NCBI GenBank assembly: GCA_017441005.1
Contig: JAFSAM010000072.1
Span: forward strand, 1-32,220
Source: Clostridia bacterium
GTDB lineage: Bacteria; Bacillota; Clostridia; Oscillospirales; CAG-272
Direction of reading: 5' to 3'
DNA: 32,220 bases
Shown here: in pieces, positions 16,308 through 22,614 of the stretch
Layout of the letters: every line of letters starts with the position of its first letter
How positions within the stretch are numbered: the first letter of the stretch is position 1
Position numbers and translations under genes: made by a program
The notes under the pieces: model-generated
The model's database searches: none
Told to the model about the DNA's origin: nothing
Seen by the model: only the letters and a program-made list of their open reading frames with translations

Positions 16308-16335
16308 AAACGGCGGCACTTGTGAGCCGTCGTTT
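16308..16335 (-). promoter_or_regulatory. Intercistronic hairpin between pstS and pstC
   Basis: AAACGGCGGC (16308-16317) pairs with GCCGTCGTTT (16326-16335), 10 bp with one G-U, 8-base loop, directly after the pstS stop. No T-run follows on the minus strand. It is best read as a 3'-end protector or partial attenuator that raises PstS over the permease subunits. Confidence 0.65.
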
Positions 16336-16342
16336 AGTGTTC

Positions 16343-17143
16343 TTAGTTGGCAGGAACGACACCTGTACTGCTGATGATTTCGTCTGCCGCATCTGAAGTA
16401 ATATAATCGAAGAATTTTTGTGCACTTTCAGGGAGAGCAGTATCTTTTTTGGTTACGAGAACGAAGGGGCGTTGTACTACGTAACTGCCGTCCTTAATGG
16501 TTTCTTCGCTTGCAACAACGCCGCCGATAGTCAAAGCCTTTACGTTGTTTTTTACAGAAGCGAGAGAGGCATACCCGATTGCACCGGGGTTGCTTGCAAC
16601 GGTTGTGATAACGTCACCTGTAGAAGTCAACTCCTGACGATATTTACATTTATCCTTGGTATCTGTTATAGATTCAAAGCCATCTCTTGTTCCGCTGTTT
16701 GCTTCACGACCGATTAGTACGATTTCCGCATCGTTTCCGCCAATCTCTTTCCAGTTTTTGATCTCGCCGGTGTAGATTTTTGCGAGAGTATCAATGTCGA
16801 GGTCTGAAACCGGGTTGTTAGGGTTTACGATAATGGCGATACCGTCAAAGGCCAAGATCGTACCTTCAAGTCCGTTTGCCTTTTCTTCATCTTTAAGGTT
16901 TCGGCTGGAAAGCCCGATGTCGCATCTTCCCTCAAGGACTGCCTGGATACCTGCGCCGGAGCCGGTAGCGTTGTAGGTTACGGTAATACCCGTTTCATTC
17001 TCAAAGGCTTCGCCCAAAGCTCCGATGACCTTGTTCATTGATGTGGATCCGTCTGTTGCAACAGATTCTTTGTTACCGCCGCAACCGGTAAGCGCACATG
17101 CTATGAGAATTGCTGATGTGATCAAACTGATAATCTTCTTCAT
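16343..17143 (-). CDS. pstS: Phosphate-binding lipoprotein PstS
   Basis: A 266-residue substrate-binding lipoprotein: signal peptide and lipobox LTGC (Cys21), then the PstS pattern VATDGSTSMNKVIGALGEAF, where the STS motif contacts phosphate, GSGAGIQAVLEGRCDIGLSSR and GREANSGTRDGFE. It captures phosphate outside the membrane for PstCAB. The ATG at 17143 has AAAAGGAGA upstream, and the Pho box and -10 (17196-17250) lie just beyond. First gene of a seven-gene operon running to phoR. Length is a little short but within the range of Gram-positive PstS. Confidence 0.95.
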   Translation of the reverse strand: MKKIISLITSAILIACALTGCGGNKESVATDGSTSMNKVIGALGEAFENETGITVTYNATGSGAGIQAVLEGRCDIGLSSRNLKDEEKANGLEGTILAFDGIAIIVNPNNPVSDLDIDTLAKIYTGEIKNWKEIGGNDAEIVLIGREANSGTRDGFESITDTKDKCKYRQELTSTGDVITTVASNPGAIGYASLASVKNNVKALTIGGVVASEETIKDGSYVVQRPFVLVTKKDTALPESAQKFFDYITSDAADEIISSTGVVPAN

Positions 17144-17195
17144 TTTCTGTATCTCCTTTTGTATTTATTTGTGCTTTTCTTTTGAGTACGCTTAC

Positions 17196-17250
17196 ATTGT
17201 AAAGCGGGGTAGTAAAATCCGTAAGCAAACCGATGTAAAGTTGATGTAAA
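17196..17250 (-). promoter_or_regulatory. Pho box and -10 element of the pst-pho operon
   Basis: On the minus strand four 7-base units start every 11 bases: TTTACAT (17250-17244), TTTACAT (17239-17233), TTGCTTA (17228-17222) and TTTTACT (17217-17211). TACAAT (17201-17196) follows after 9 bases. The 11-base periodicity and the replacement of a -35 by the box are the known arrangement for PhoB/PhoP activation, so the encoded PhoP-type regulator probably autoregulates the operon here. Confidence 0.82.
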
Positions 17251-17280
17251 ATCATTTTTTGGTAAACCCAAAGAAGAAAG

Positions 17281-17322
17281 CTCAAAAAATAAAAGACAGT
17301 ATAGCTTTTCGGCCATACTGTC
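17281..17322 (-). terminator. Terminator of Crp/Fnr regulator gene
   Basis: The stem GACAGTATRGC/GCYATACTGTC (17322-17295, one imperfection) is followed on the minus strand by TTTTATTTTTT, about 110 bases after the regulator's stop codon. It also insulates the downstream pst promoter. Confidence 0.8.
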
Positions 17323-17432
17323 ATTTTGATTGTTTTATTTGTCATTAATATTTTTTCCGTTATGGATATTCCGTTTTTTCAGACGGTGTTTTTGGGGTGA
17401 TATACGTTTATATCCAAGAATAAAGTATAGAA

Positions 17433-18020
17433 TTATAAAAGAACAAAGTGGTTTTTATTGCTTTTAAGAACTCCCTCTGCCCGTAATTTACTTATCTCGG
17501 CGGAGAGTCCGCTTCGGTCGACCTGTAGGTAGTCTGCAAGCTCCTGTCGGTCAAACGGGATAAAGAAATCGGCACTTCCGACCTCTTTTGATCGGAGCAT
17601 CAGATAGGTCAGAAGCTTCTCGCGCGTCGTTCTTTTTGAGGTGACCTCGATCTTTTGGTGGAAGCCGACCGTTTTTGTCGCCAGATCCTTCATAAGATTG
17701 TAGATAAGGCTTTGGTGGAAGGCGCAGTTGTTAGAGCAGGTGTGTAGAATGTGCGATGATTCTATCAGCATTACCGTGCAGGGCTCGTGCGCCACAACGT
17801 TTACGGGGAGCGTGACCGAGTCGGCGCAGGCAAATTCCTCGGCGAATATGTCGCCGTTTCCCATTGTGCTCAGAATACTTCGATTTCCGTAGTAGTCGAT
17901 CTGTGTCATCTGTGCTTTTCCGTCAAGTATAATTCCAATGTGTTTGGTTGGGGTGCCCTCCGATAGGATTATGCTCTTTTTATTATACTTTTGTATCTTT
18001 GCTCCGAGGCAGTTAAGCAT
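17433..18020 (-). CDS. Crp/Fnr-family transcriptional regulator (true N-terminus uncertain)
   Basis: From ATG 18020 the product has 195 residues: a cyclic-nucleotide-binding-like beta-roll (IILSEGTPTKHIGIILDGKA, GDIFAEEF) and a C-terminal Crp-type helix-turn-helix (DRQELADYLQVDRSGLSAEISKL). It lacks the FNR cysteine cluster. The frame stays open upstream to 18086 and encodes KKCPLFETIEEADLLR just before Met18020, which is the normal N-terminal helix of this clostridial group, so the ATG at 18020 is too short. No standard start lies in that extension: the only in-frame ATG (18092-18090) is followed at once by TAA (18089-18087). Either a rare start codon (ATT at 18074) is used, or the gene has a nonsense change or assembly error. 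Its position opposite the flavodiiron operon suggests control of oxygen-stress genes. Confidence 0.82.
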   Translation of the reverse strand: MLNCLGAKIQKYNKKSIILSEGTPTKHIGIILDGKAQMTQIDYYGNRSILSTMGNGDIFAEEFACADSVTLPVNVVAHEPCTVMLIESSHILHTCSNNCAFHQSLIYNLMKDLATKTVGFHQKIEVTSKRTTREKLLTYLMLRSKEVGSADFFIPFDRQELADYLQVDRSGLSAEISKLRAEGVLKSNKNHFVLL

Positions 18021-18107
18021 TCGAAGCAGATCAGCTTCTTCTATCGTTTCAAACAGGGGGCATTTTTTTAAAATTTGTAGATAAAATTACATATTTTTCT
18101 CTCTTTT

Positions 18108-18121
18108 GTTGAATTTTCAAC
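18108..18121 (-). promoter_or_regulatory. Inverted repeat just downstream of crp promoter
   Basis: GTTGAA-TT-TTCAAC is a perfect dyad resembling a degenerate FNR-type TTGAN-NTCAA site. It lies about 9 to 22 bases after the inferred crp start site, where a bound protein would repress. It could also fold as a short leader hairpin. Confidence 0.4.
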
Positions 18122-18136
18122 ATACAGTTCTTTGTG

Positions 18137-18165
18137 ATTGTACTATAATTATACCGTAAAGTCAA
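18137..18165 (-). promoter_or_regulatory. Promoter of Crp/Fnr regulator gene
   Basis: On the minus strand TTGACT (18165-18160), 17-base spacer, TACAAT (18142-18137). The start site near 18130 leaves about 38 bases before the ATG-TAA pair at 18092-18087. Confidence 0.7.
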
Positions 18166-18172
18166 GACAAAG

Positions 18173-18188
18173 TGTAAAAATATTTACA
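18173..18188. promoter_or_regulatory. Palindromic operator TGTAAA-N4-TTTACA in divergent promoter region
   Basis: A perfect 6+4+6 dyad fitting the GTA-N8-TAC pattern bound by several Crp/Fnr-family regulators. It sits just upstream of the crp -35 and about 80 bases before the flavodiiron start codon; its right arm TTTACA could double as a -35 with TAAATA (18207-18212). Likely site of the adjacent regulator. Confidence 0.55.
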
Positions 18189-18269
18189 TGTTTTATATAA
18201 GCAGGGTAAATAAGACGGCTTTTATTGAACAAATAATATCGTATGATCTAACCGTTGGAGGTACAATAT

Positions 18270-20060
18270 ATGAAGATTACAAACGATATAAAATATATCG
18301 GAGTCAACGATCACAGTATAGATCTTTTTGAGGGACAGTACGTTGTCCCGAACGGAATGGCATATAATTCGTATGCGATCATGGACGAGAAGATCGCCAT
18401 AATGGATACTGTGGATGCAAATTTCACTCATGAATGGCTTGACAATATCCAGAATACGTTGGGCGAAAGAAAGCCCGATTATCTTATAGTTCAGCATATG
18501 GAGCCCGACCATTCGGCAAACATATTCAATTTTGCAAAGACCTATCCCGATGCACAGATCGTATCATCGGCAAAAGCTTTTGCAATGATGAAAAACTTTT
18601 TCGGAACGGACTTTCCCGACAAGCAGATAGTTGTCGGCGAAGGAAGCACGCTTTCGCTCGGCAAGCACGAATTGACCTTCGTTACAGCCCCGATGGTGCA
18701 CTGGCCCGAGGTAATAGTAACCTATGATTCGACCGACAAGGTACTTTTTTCCGCAGACGGCTTCGGTAAATTCGGTGCTCTCGACATTGAGGAGGGCTGG
18801 GCTTGCGAGGCAAGGAGATACTATATCGGTATCGTCGGAAAATACGGAGCACAGGTACAGGCGCTCCTCAAAAAGGCGGCAGGACTTGACATTGAGAAAA
18901 TATGTCCTCTCCACGGTCCCGTTCTGACCGAAAACCTTGGCTACTATATCGGTCTTTACGACACCTGGTCGAGCTATCAGCCTGAGGAAGAGGGAATAGT
19001 GATCTGCTATACCTCGGTATACGGAAATACCAAGAAGGCTGTGCTCAAGCTTGCGGAGGCATTGAAGGCAAACGGATGTCCAAAGGTAACCGTAAACGAT
19101 CTTGCAAGATGCGATATGGCGGAGGCTGTCGAGGATGCGTTCCGTTACAGTAAGCTCGTTCTTGCGACAACGACCTACAATGCGGAAATATTCCCCTTTA
19201 TGCGCGAGTTTATCAACCACCTTGTCGAAAGAAACTTCAGCAACCGCACTGTTGCCTTGATAGAAAACGGCAGCTGGGCACCCATGGCGGCTAAGGTGAT
19301 GAAGGGAATGCTCGAGAAGTGCAAGAATCTTAACTTTACCGATACGACGGTCAGAATAATGTCGGCTCTTAACGAGGATAGCCGGGCACAGGTAGATAAG
19401 CTTGTCGGCGAGCTGTGCAAGGATTATCTGGCACAAAGCTCGGTAACGGCAAACAAGAGTGATATGACAGCACTTTTCAATATCGGTTACGGTCTTTATG
19501 TAGTAACGTCGAACGACGGCAAGAAGGACAACGGTCTGATCGTTAACACGGTTACCCAGGTAACCAGCGTTCCGAACAGAATAGCCGTTACGATAAACAA
19601 GGAAAACTACTCGCACCACGTGATCAAGCAGACGGGAATCATGAACATTAACTGCTTGACGGTAGATGCTCCCTTTGCGGTGTTCGAAAAATTCGGCTTC
19701 CAAAGCGGAAGAAACGTCGATAAGTTTGCAGATTGCACACCGTTGCGTTCTGACAACGGATTGGTGTTCCTGCCGAGACATATCAACTCGTTTATGTCAT
19801 TGAAGGTGGAGCAGTATCTCGACCTCGATACTCACGGAATGTTTATTTGCTCGGTAACCGAGTCGAGAGTTATTTCCGACAGAGAGACGATGACCTATAC
19901 GTACTACCAGAACAACGTAAAGCCGAAACCCAAGACGGACGGTAAAAAGGGATATGTGTGCAGAATATGCGGATATGTTTACGAGGGAGAGGAGCTCCCC
20001 GAGGATTTTGTATGTCCCTTGTGCAAGCACGGTGCTGCCGACTTTGAAGTCATTGAGTAA
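18270..20060 (+). CDS. Flavodiiron protein fused to flavin reductase and rubredoxin domains
   Basis: I use ATG 18270 (GGAGG 8 bases before). 596 residues in four modules. 1-240: metallo-beta-lactamase-like diiron domain with ligands H76, E78, D80, H81 (QHMEPDHSANIF), H144, D163 and H215. 243-390: flavodoxin domain (CYTSVYGNT binds FMN). About 395-545: FMN-binding flavin reductase domain (NGLIVNTVTQVTSVP). 562-596: rubredoxin with C564, C567, C582, C585. The core reduces O2 to water or NO to N2O; the added domains bring electrons from NAD(P)H through flavin to rubredoxin within one chain. Such extended flavodiiron proteins are known in anaerobes. It heads an operon with superoxide reductase and rubredoxin, divergent from a Crp/Fnr regulator. 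A role in oxygen tolerance is well supported; O2 versus NO preference is not readable. Confidence 0.95.
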   Translation: MKITNDIKYIGVNDHSIDLFEGQYVVPNGMAYNSYAIMDEKIAIMDTVDANFTHEWLDNIQNTLGERKPDYLIVQHMEPDHSANIFNFAKTYPDAQIVSSAKAFAMMKNFFGTDFPDKQIVVGEGSTLSLGKHELTFVTAPMVHWPEVIVTYDSTDKVLFSADGFGKFGALDIEEGWACEARRYYIGIVGKYGAQVQALLKKAAGLDIEKICPLHGPVLTENLGYYIGLYDTWSSYQPEEEGIVICYTSVYGNTKKAVLKLAEALKANGCPKVTVNDLARCDMAEAVEDAFRYSKLVLATTTYNAEIFPFMREFINHLVERNFSNRTVALIENGSWAPMAAKVMKGMLEKCKNLNFTDTTVRIMSALNEDSRAQVDKLVGELCKDYLAQSSVTANKSDMTALFNIGYGLYVVTSNDGKKDNGLIVNTVTQVTSVPNRIAVTINKENYSHHVIKQTGIMNINCLTVDAPFAVFEKFGFQSGRNVDKFADCTPLRSDNGLVFLPRHINSFMSLKVEQYLDLDTHGMFICSVTESRVISDRETMTYTYYQNNVKPKPKTDGKKGYVCRICGYVYEGEELPEDFVCPLCKHGAADFEVIE

Positions 20061-20097
20061 ATAATAATTTTTTTATAATAAACAGGAGGATTTGATC

Positions 20098-20478
20098 ATG
20101 TGTGATAACAAATTTTACATCTGCGAGCATTGCGGAAACATTGTAGGACTTATCAAAAACGGCGGTGTACCGCTTATGTGTTGTGGAAAGAAAATGGTAA
20201 AGCTTGAGCCGGGAACGGTTGAAGCAAGCCATGAAAAGCATATTCCCGTAGCAAAGGTTGAGAATAATCTTGTAAAGGTACAAATCGGCTCTGTCGCTCA
20301 TCCTATGACCGAAGAGCACAGCATCACTTGGGTATACCTTCAGACAGATAAGGGCGGCCAGCGTAAGTGCCTTAATCCGGGGGAGGCTCCCGAAGTAACG
20401 TTTGCTTTGGCAGATGAAAAGCCCGTTGCGGTTTACGCTTACTGCAACCTTCACGGAATCTGGAAGGCAGATCTCTAA
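20098..20478 (+). CDS. dfx: Desulfoferrodoxin (superoxide reductase)
   Basis: A 126-residue protein, start ATG 20098 with AGGAGG 7 bases before (an in-frame TTG at 20092 is too close to it). N-terminal desulforedoxin domain with Cys9, Cys12, Cys28, Cys29 (a rubredoxin-like Fe centre), then the catalytic neelaredoxin domain: EKHIP with E46, K47 and H48, then H68, H74, and CNLHG with C116 and H119, giving the His4Cys site that reduces superoxide to hydrogen peroxide without producing O2. Electrons come from rubredoxin, encoded next. All catalytic residues are present. Confidence 0.96.
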   Translation: MCDNKFYICEHCGNIVGLIKNGGVPLMCCGKKMVKLEPGTVEASHEKHIPVAKVENNLVKVQIGSVAHPMTEEHSITWVYLQTDKGGQRKCLNPGEAPEVTFALADEKPVAVYAYCNLHGIWKADL

Positions 20479-20502
20479 TATTTAGTAAAGGAGAATATTA
20501 TA

Positions 20503-20661
20503 ATGAAAAAATACGTATGTGATATTTGCGGATACGAATATGACGAAGAAGTAGGCGAGCAAAGCCAGGGAATAGCTCCCGGAACAAAGTGGGAGGACGT
20601 TTCCGAGGATTTCGTATGTCCCATCTGCGGCGTTGACAAATCCAACTTCAGCGAAGCATAA
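20503..20661 (+). CDS. Rubredoxin
   Basis: A 52-residue protein, ATG at 20503 with AAAGGAG 9 bases before. Two CxxC pairs (C6-C9, C39-C42) with the rubredoxin contexts VCDICGYEYD and DFVCPICGVDKSNF. It binds one iron and carries single electrons, here presumably to superoxide reductase and the flavodiiron protein. Last gene of the operon; a strong terminator follows. Confidence 0.96.
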   Translation: MKKYVCDICGYEYDEEVGEQSQGIAPGTKWEDVSEDFVCPICGVDKSNFSEA

Positions 20662-20675
20662 ATCTTTTGAAAAAT

Positions 20676-20714
20676 GCCGCCCGTAACCCCAAGAACGGGC
20701 GGCTAATGTTTTTT
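20676..20714 (+). terminator. Terminator of oxygen-defence operon
   Basis: GCCGCCCGT (20676-20684) pairs perfectly with ACGGGCGGC (20695-20703), 10-base loop, followed by TAATGTTTTTT. Confidence 0.9.
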
Positions 20715-20746
20715 AACAATAATTCAATGAGACAGAGGGTGTTTAT

Positions 20747-21499
20747 ATGGGAATGGTTTTACTTACTGCCATAGGAGTCGGCGGGGCTACGGTCATAGGC
20801 TCACTGATGGGATTTATGTTCAAAAAAATATCGCATAGGTTTTCCGACATAGTTCTATCGTTTGCCGCGGGTGTAATGCTTGCCGCTGCTGTGATCGGGC
20901 TCGTGCTTCCGTCGCTTGATTATGGAGGTAAATACGGCATAATCATAACAGTTATCGGTATTTTTGCGGGCGCATTCTGTTTAAATCTGATAGATAAGCT
21001 CGTTCCGCACCTTCATAAGCTTATGGGAAGTGACACCGAAAAGCACAATAACGAAAACCTGAGCAAGGTATTGTTTTTTGTTATGGCAATTGCGATACAT
21101 AATTTGCCTGAGGGTATTGCTGCGGGTGTCGGCTTCGGATCGGGAGACGTCTCACAGGCAATGGTAATTGCCGGCGGAATTGCTTTACAAAACATTCCCG
21201 AGGGAATGGTCATAATCGGTCCTATGCTTGCGGCGGGAGTATCGCCGAGAAAGACGTTTTTGTGTGCGATGGCGACGGGGCTTGTTGAGGTTGTAGGGAC
21301 TTTGATAGGTTATCTTGCAGTCAGTGTCGCCACGGTGATCCTGCCGTTTGCGTTGGCTTTTGCGGGAGGAACGATGCTTTACGTTATCAGCGACGAGATG
21401 ATTCCCGAAACACACTCTCACGGAAGCGAAAGAGGGGCGACTTACGCTCTGCTTGTTGGCTTTTGCGTTATGCTCGTTACCGACATTTTGTTGGGATAA
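20747..21499 (+). CDS. ZIP-family metal (zinc) transporter
   Basis: A 250-residue membrane protein with about eight membrane segments. The two metal-binding helices are clear: HNLPEGIAAG (H118, N119, E122) and QNIPEG (Q148, N149, E152), with a histidine-bearing loop near 86-101 between earlier helices. ZIP proteins bring Zn2+, and sometimes Fe2+ or Mn2+, into the cytoplasm. The ATG has GAGGG upstream. It lies between terminators, so it is probably monocistronic, but I see no clear promoter in the 45 bases before it. Metal specificity is unknown. Confidence 0.93.
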   Translation: MGMVLLTAIGVGGATVIGSLMGFMFKKISHRFSDIVLSFAAGVMLAAAVIGLVLPSLDYGGKYGIIITVIGIFAGAFCLNLIDKLVPHLHKLMGSDTEKHNNENLSKVLFFVMAIAIHNLPEGIAAGVGFGSGDVSQAMVIAGGIALQNIPEGMVIIGPMLAAGVSPRKTFLCAMATGLVEVVGTLIGYLAVSVATVILPFALAFAGGTMLYVISDEMIPETHSHGSERGATYALLVGFCVMLVTDILLG

Positions 21500-21504
21500 G
21501 ATAC

Positions 21505-21540
21505 AGAGCTTCGGAATGTTATGCCCGGGGCTCTTTTTTA
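21505..21540 (+). terminator. Terminator of ZIP transporter gene
   Basis: AGAGCTTCGG (21505-21514) pairs with CCGGGGCTCT (21525-21534) with two G-U pairs, 10-base loop, then TTTTTTA. Confidence 0.82.
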
Positions 21541-21570
21541 TTTGCTTTTTTGAATAAAAAAAGCAATAAA

Positions 21571-21611
21571 CAACAATAATTGTTGACAAAACAACATAGT
21601 GGTGCTATAAT
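21571..21611 (+). promoter_or_regulatory. Consensus promoter overlapped by CAACA/TGTTG operator half-sites (fak operon)
   Basis: TTGACA (21583-21588), 17 bases, TATAAT (21606-21611) with an extended-10 TG (21603-21604): essentially perfect. The -35 is embedded in alternating half-sites: CAACAAT-A-ATTGTTG (21571-21585) is a dyad, and its TGTTG also forms a dyad with CAACA at 21592-21596. A bound protein would mask the -35, so this looks like a repressor operator; the MarR protein encoded in the same operon is the obvious candidate. Confidence 0.75.
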
Positions 21612-21681
21612 AAACTTGGTATGTTTTGGGAAAAACATTAGTTAGTACGTATCGAAATAAGCAAAAGAATAAGGAGATAGT

Positions 21682-22548
21682 ATGAAAGACTATATAATCT
21701 TAACCGATTCCGCTTGTGACATTAAACCCGAAATACTTGAAAAGTGGGGAGTTGGATTTGAGAGCCTTACTTTGAGATTTGAAGGCGACGAAAAAGAATA
21801 TTCCAATTTTGAAATAACAGCAAAAGATTTTTATGACAGAATGCGTAAGGGCGGTGCTGCAAAAACTGCCGCTGTAAACGTTGAAAGATTCGTGCAGCTT
21901 TTTGAGAATTATCTCAAAGAGGGCAAGGACGTGCTTTATGTCGGATTTTCCTCCGGACTCAGCACGACCTATAATTCCGCAAGACTTGCGGGCATACAGC
22001 TTGCCGAAAAGTATCCCGAAAACAAGATAATTACAGTAGACTCGCTTTCCGCATCTGCGGGATTCGGTCTCTTGCTTTACCTTACGGTAAAAAAGAAGAA
22101 CGAGGGTGCCACAATTGAGGAGGCGGCAAAGTTTGTTGAGGATACAAGATTGCATCTTTGCCACTGGTTCACCGTTGACGATCTTGTTTACCTAAAGAGG
22201 GGCGGAAGAATCAGTCCCACGGTTGCGTTTGTAGGAAATATGCTCGGCATTAAGCCTGTTTTACACATGGACAACGAGGGACACCTTGTAAACGTTTCAA
22301 AGGTAAGAGGCAGAAGGACCTCTGTCGAGGCTTTGGCTCAGAAGTTTGATGAATTAGCTCTTGACAAAAACGGCGGAACACTCTTTATATCTCAAGGCGA
22401 CTGTATGTCGGATGCAGAGTACCTGGCTTCCATAATCAAGAATAAGCACGGTATTGACGTTGAGATCATCACCGACGTCGGCCCCGTTATCGGTGCTCAT
22501 ACAGGTCCCGGCGTTTTAGCATTCTTCTTTGTAGGTAAAGAAAGATAA
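21682..22548 (+). CDS. DegV family fatty-acid-binding protein (FakB-type)
   Basis: A 288-residue DegV protein: N-terminal TDSACDI, VGFSSGLSTTYNSA (the Ser/Thr pocket that holds the fatty acid carboxylate) and C-terminal GPVIGAHTGPG, whose His contacts the same group. FakB proteins bind an exogenous fatty acid and present it to FakA for phosphorylation to acyl phosphate, which feeds phospholipid synthesis through PlsY or PlsX. Start ATG 21682 with AAGGAGA 5 bases before. FakA follows after 66 bases. By hand count 11 of 12 arginines use AGA or AGG. The chain-length preference cannot be read. Confidence 0.93.
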   Translation: MKDYIILTDSACDIKPEILEKWGVGFESLTLRFEGDEKEYSNFEITAKDFYDRMRKGGAAKTAAVNVERFVQLFENYLKEGKDVLYVGFSSGLSTTYNSARLAGIQLAEKYPENKIITVDSLSASAGFGLLLYLTVKKKNEGATIEEAAKFVEDTRLHLCHWFTVDDLVYLKRGGRISPTVAFVGNMLGIKPVLHMDNEGHLVNVSKVRGRRTSVEALAQKFDELALDKNGGTLFISQGDCMSDAEYLASIIKNKHGIDVEIITDVGPVIGAHTGPGVLAFFFVGKER

Positions 22549-22614
22549 TTTTTTACAGTACACGGACACCAGTGCCGTGATCCACCTAAAATAAACAAAT
22601 AAGGAATTATACTT

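Noticed and set aside
18564-19781. 405-codon minus-strand open frame opposite the flavodiiron gene
   Set aside because: It is a shadow of a strongly supported gene on the other strand and has no recognisable motifs.
22556-22600. CACGG/CCGTG short stem between the degV and fakA genes
   Set aside because: Only 5 bp with no T-run; too weak to call a terminator or riboswitch.
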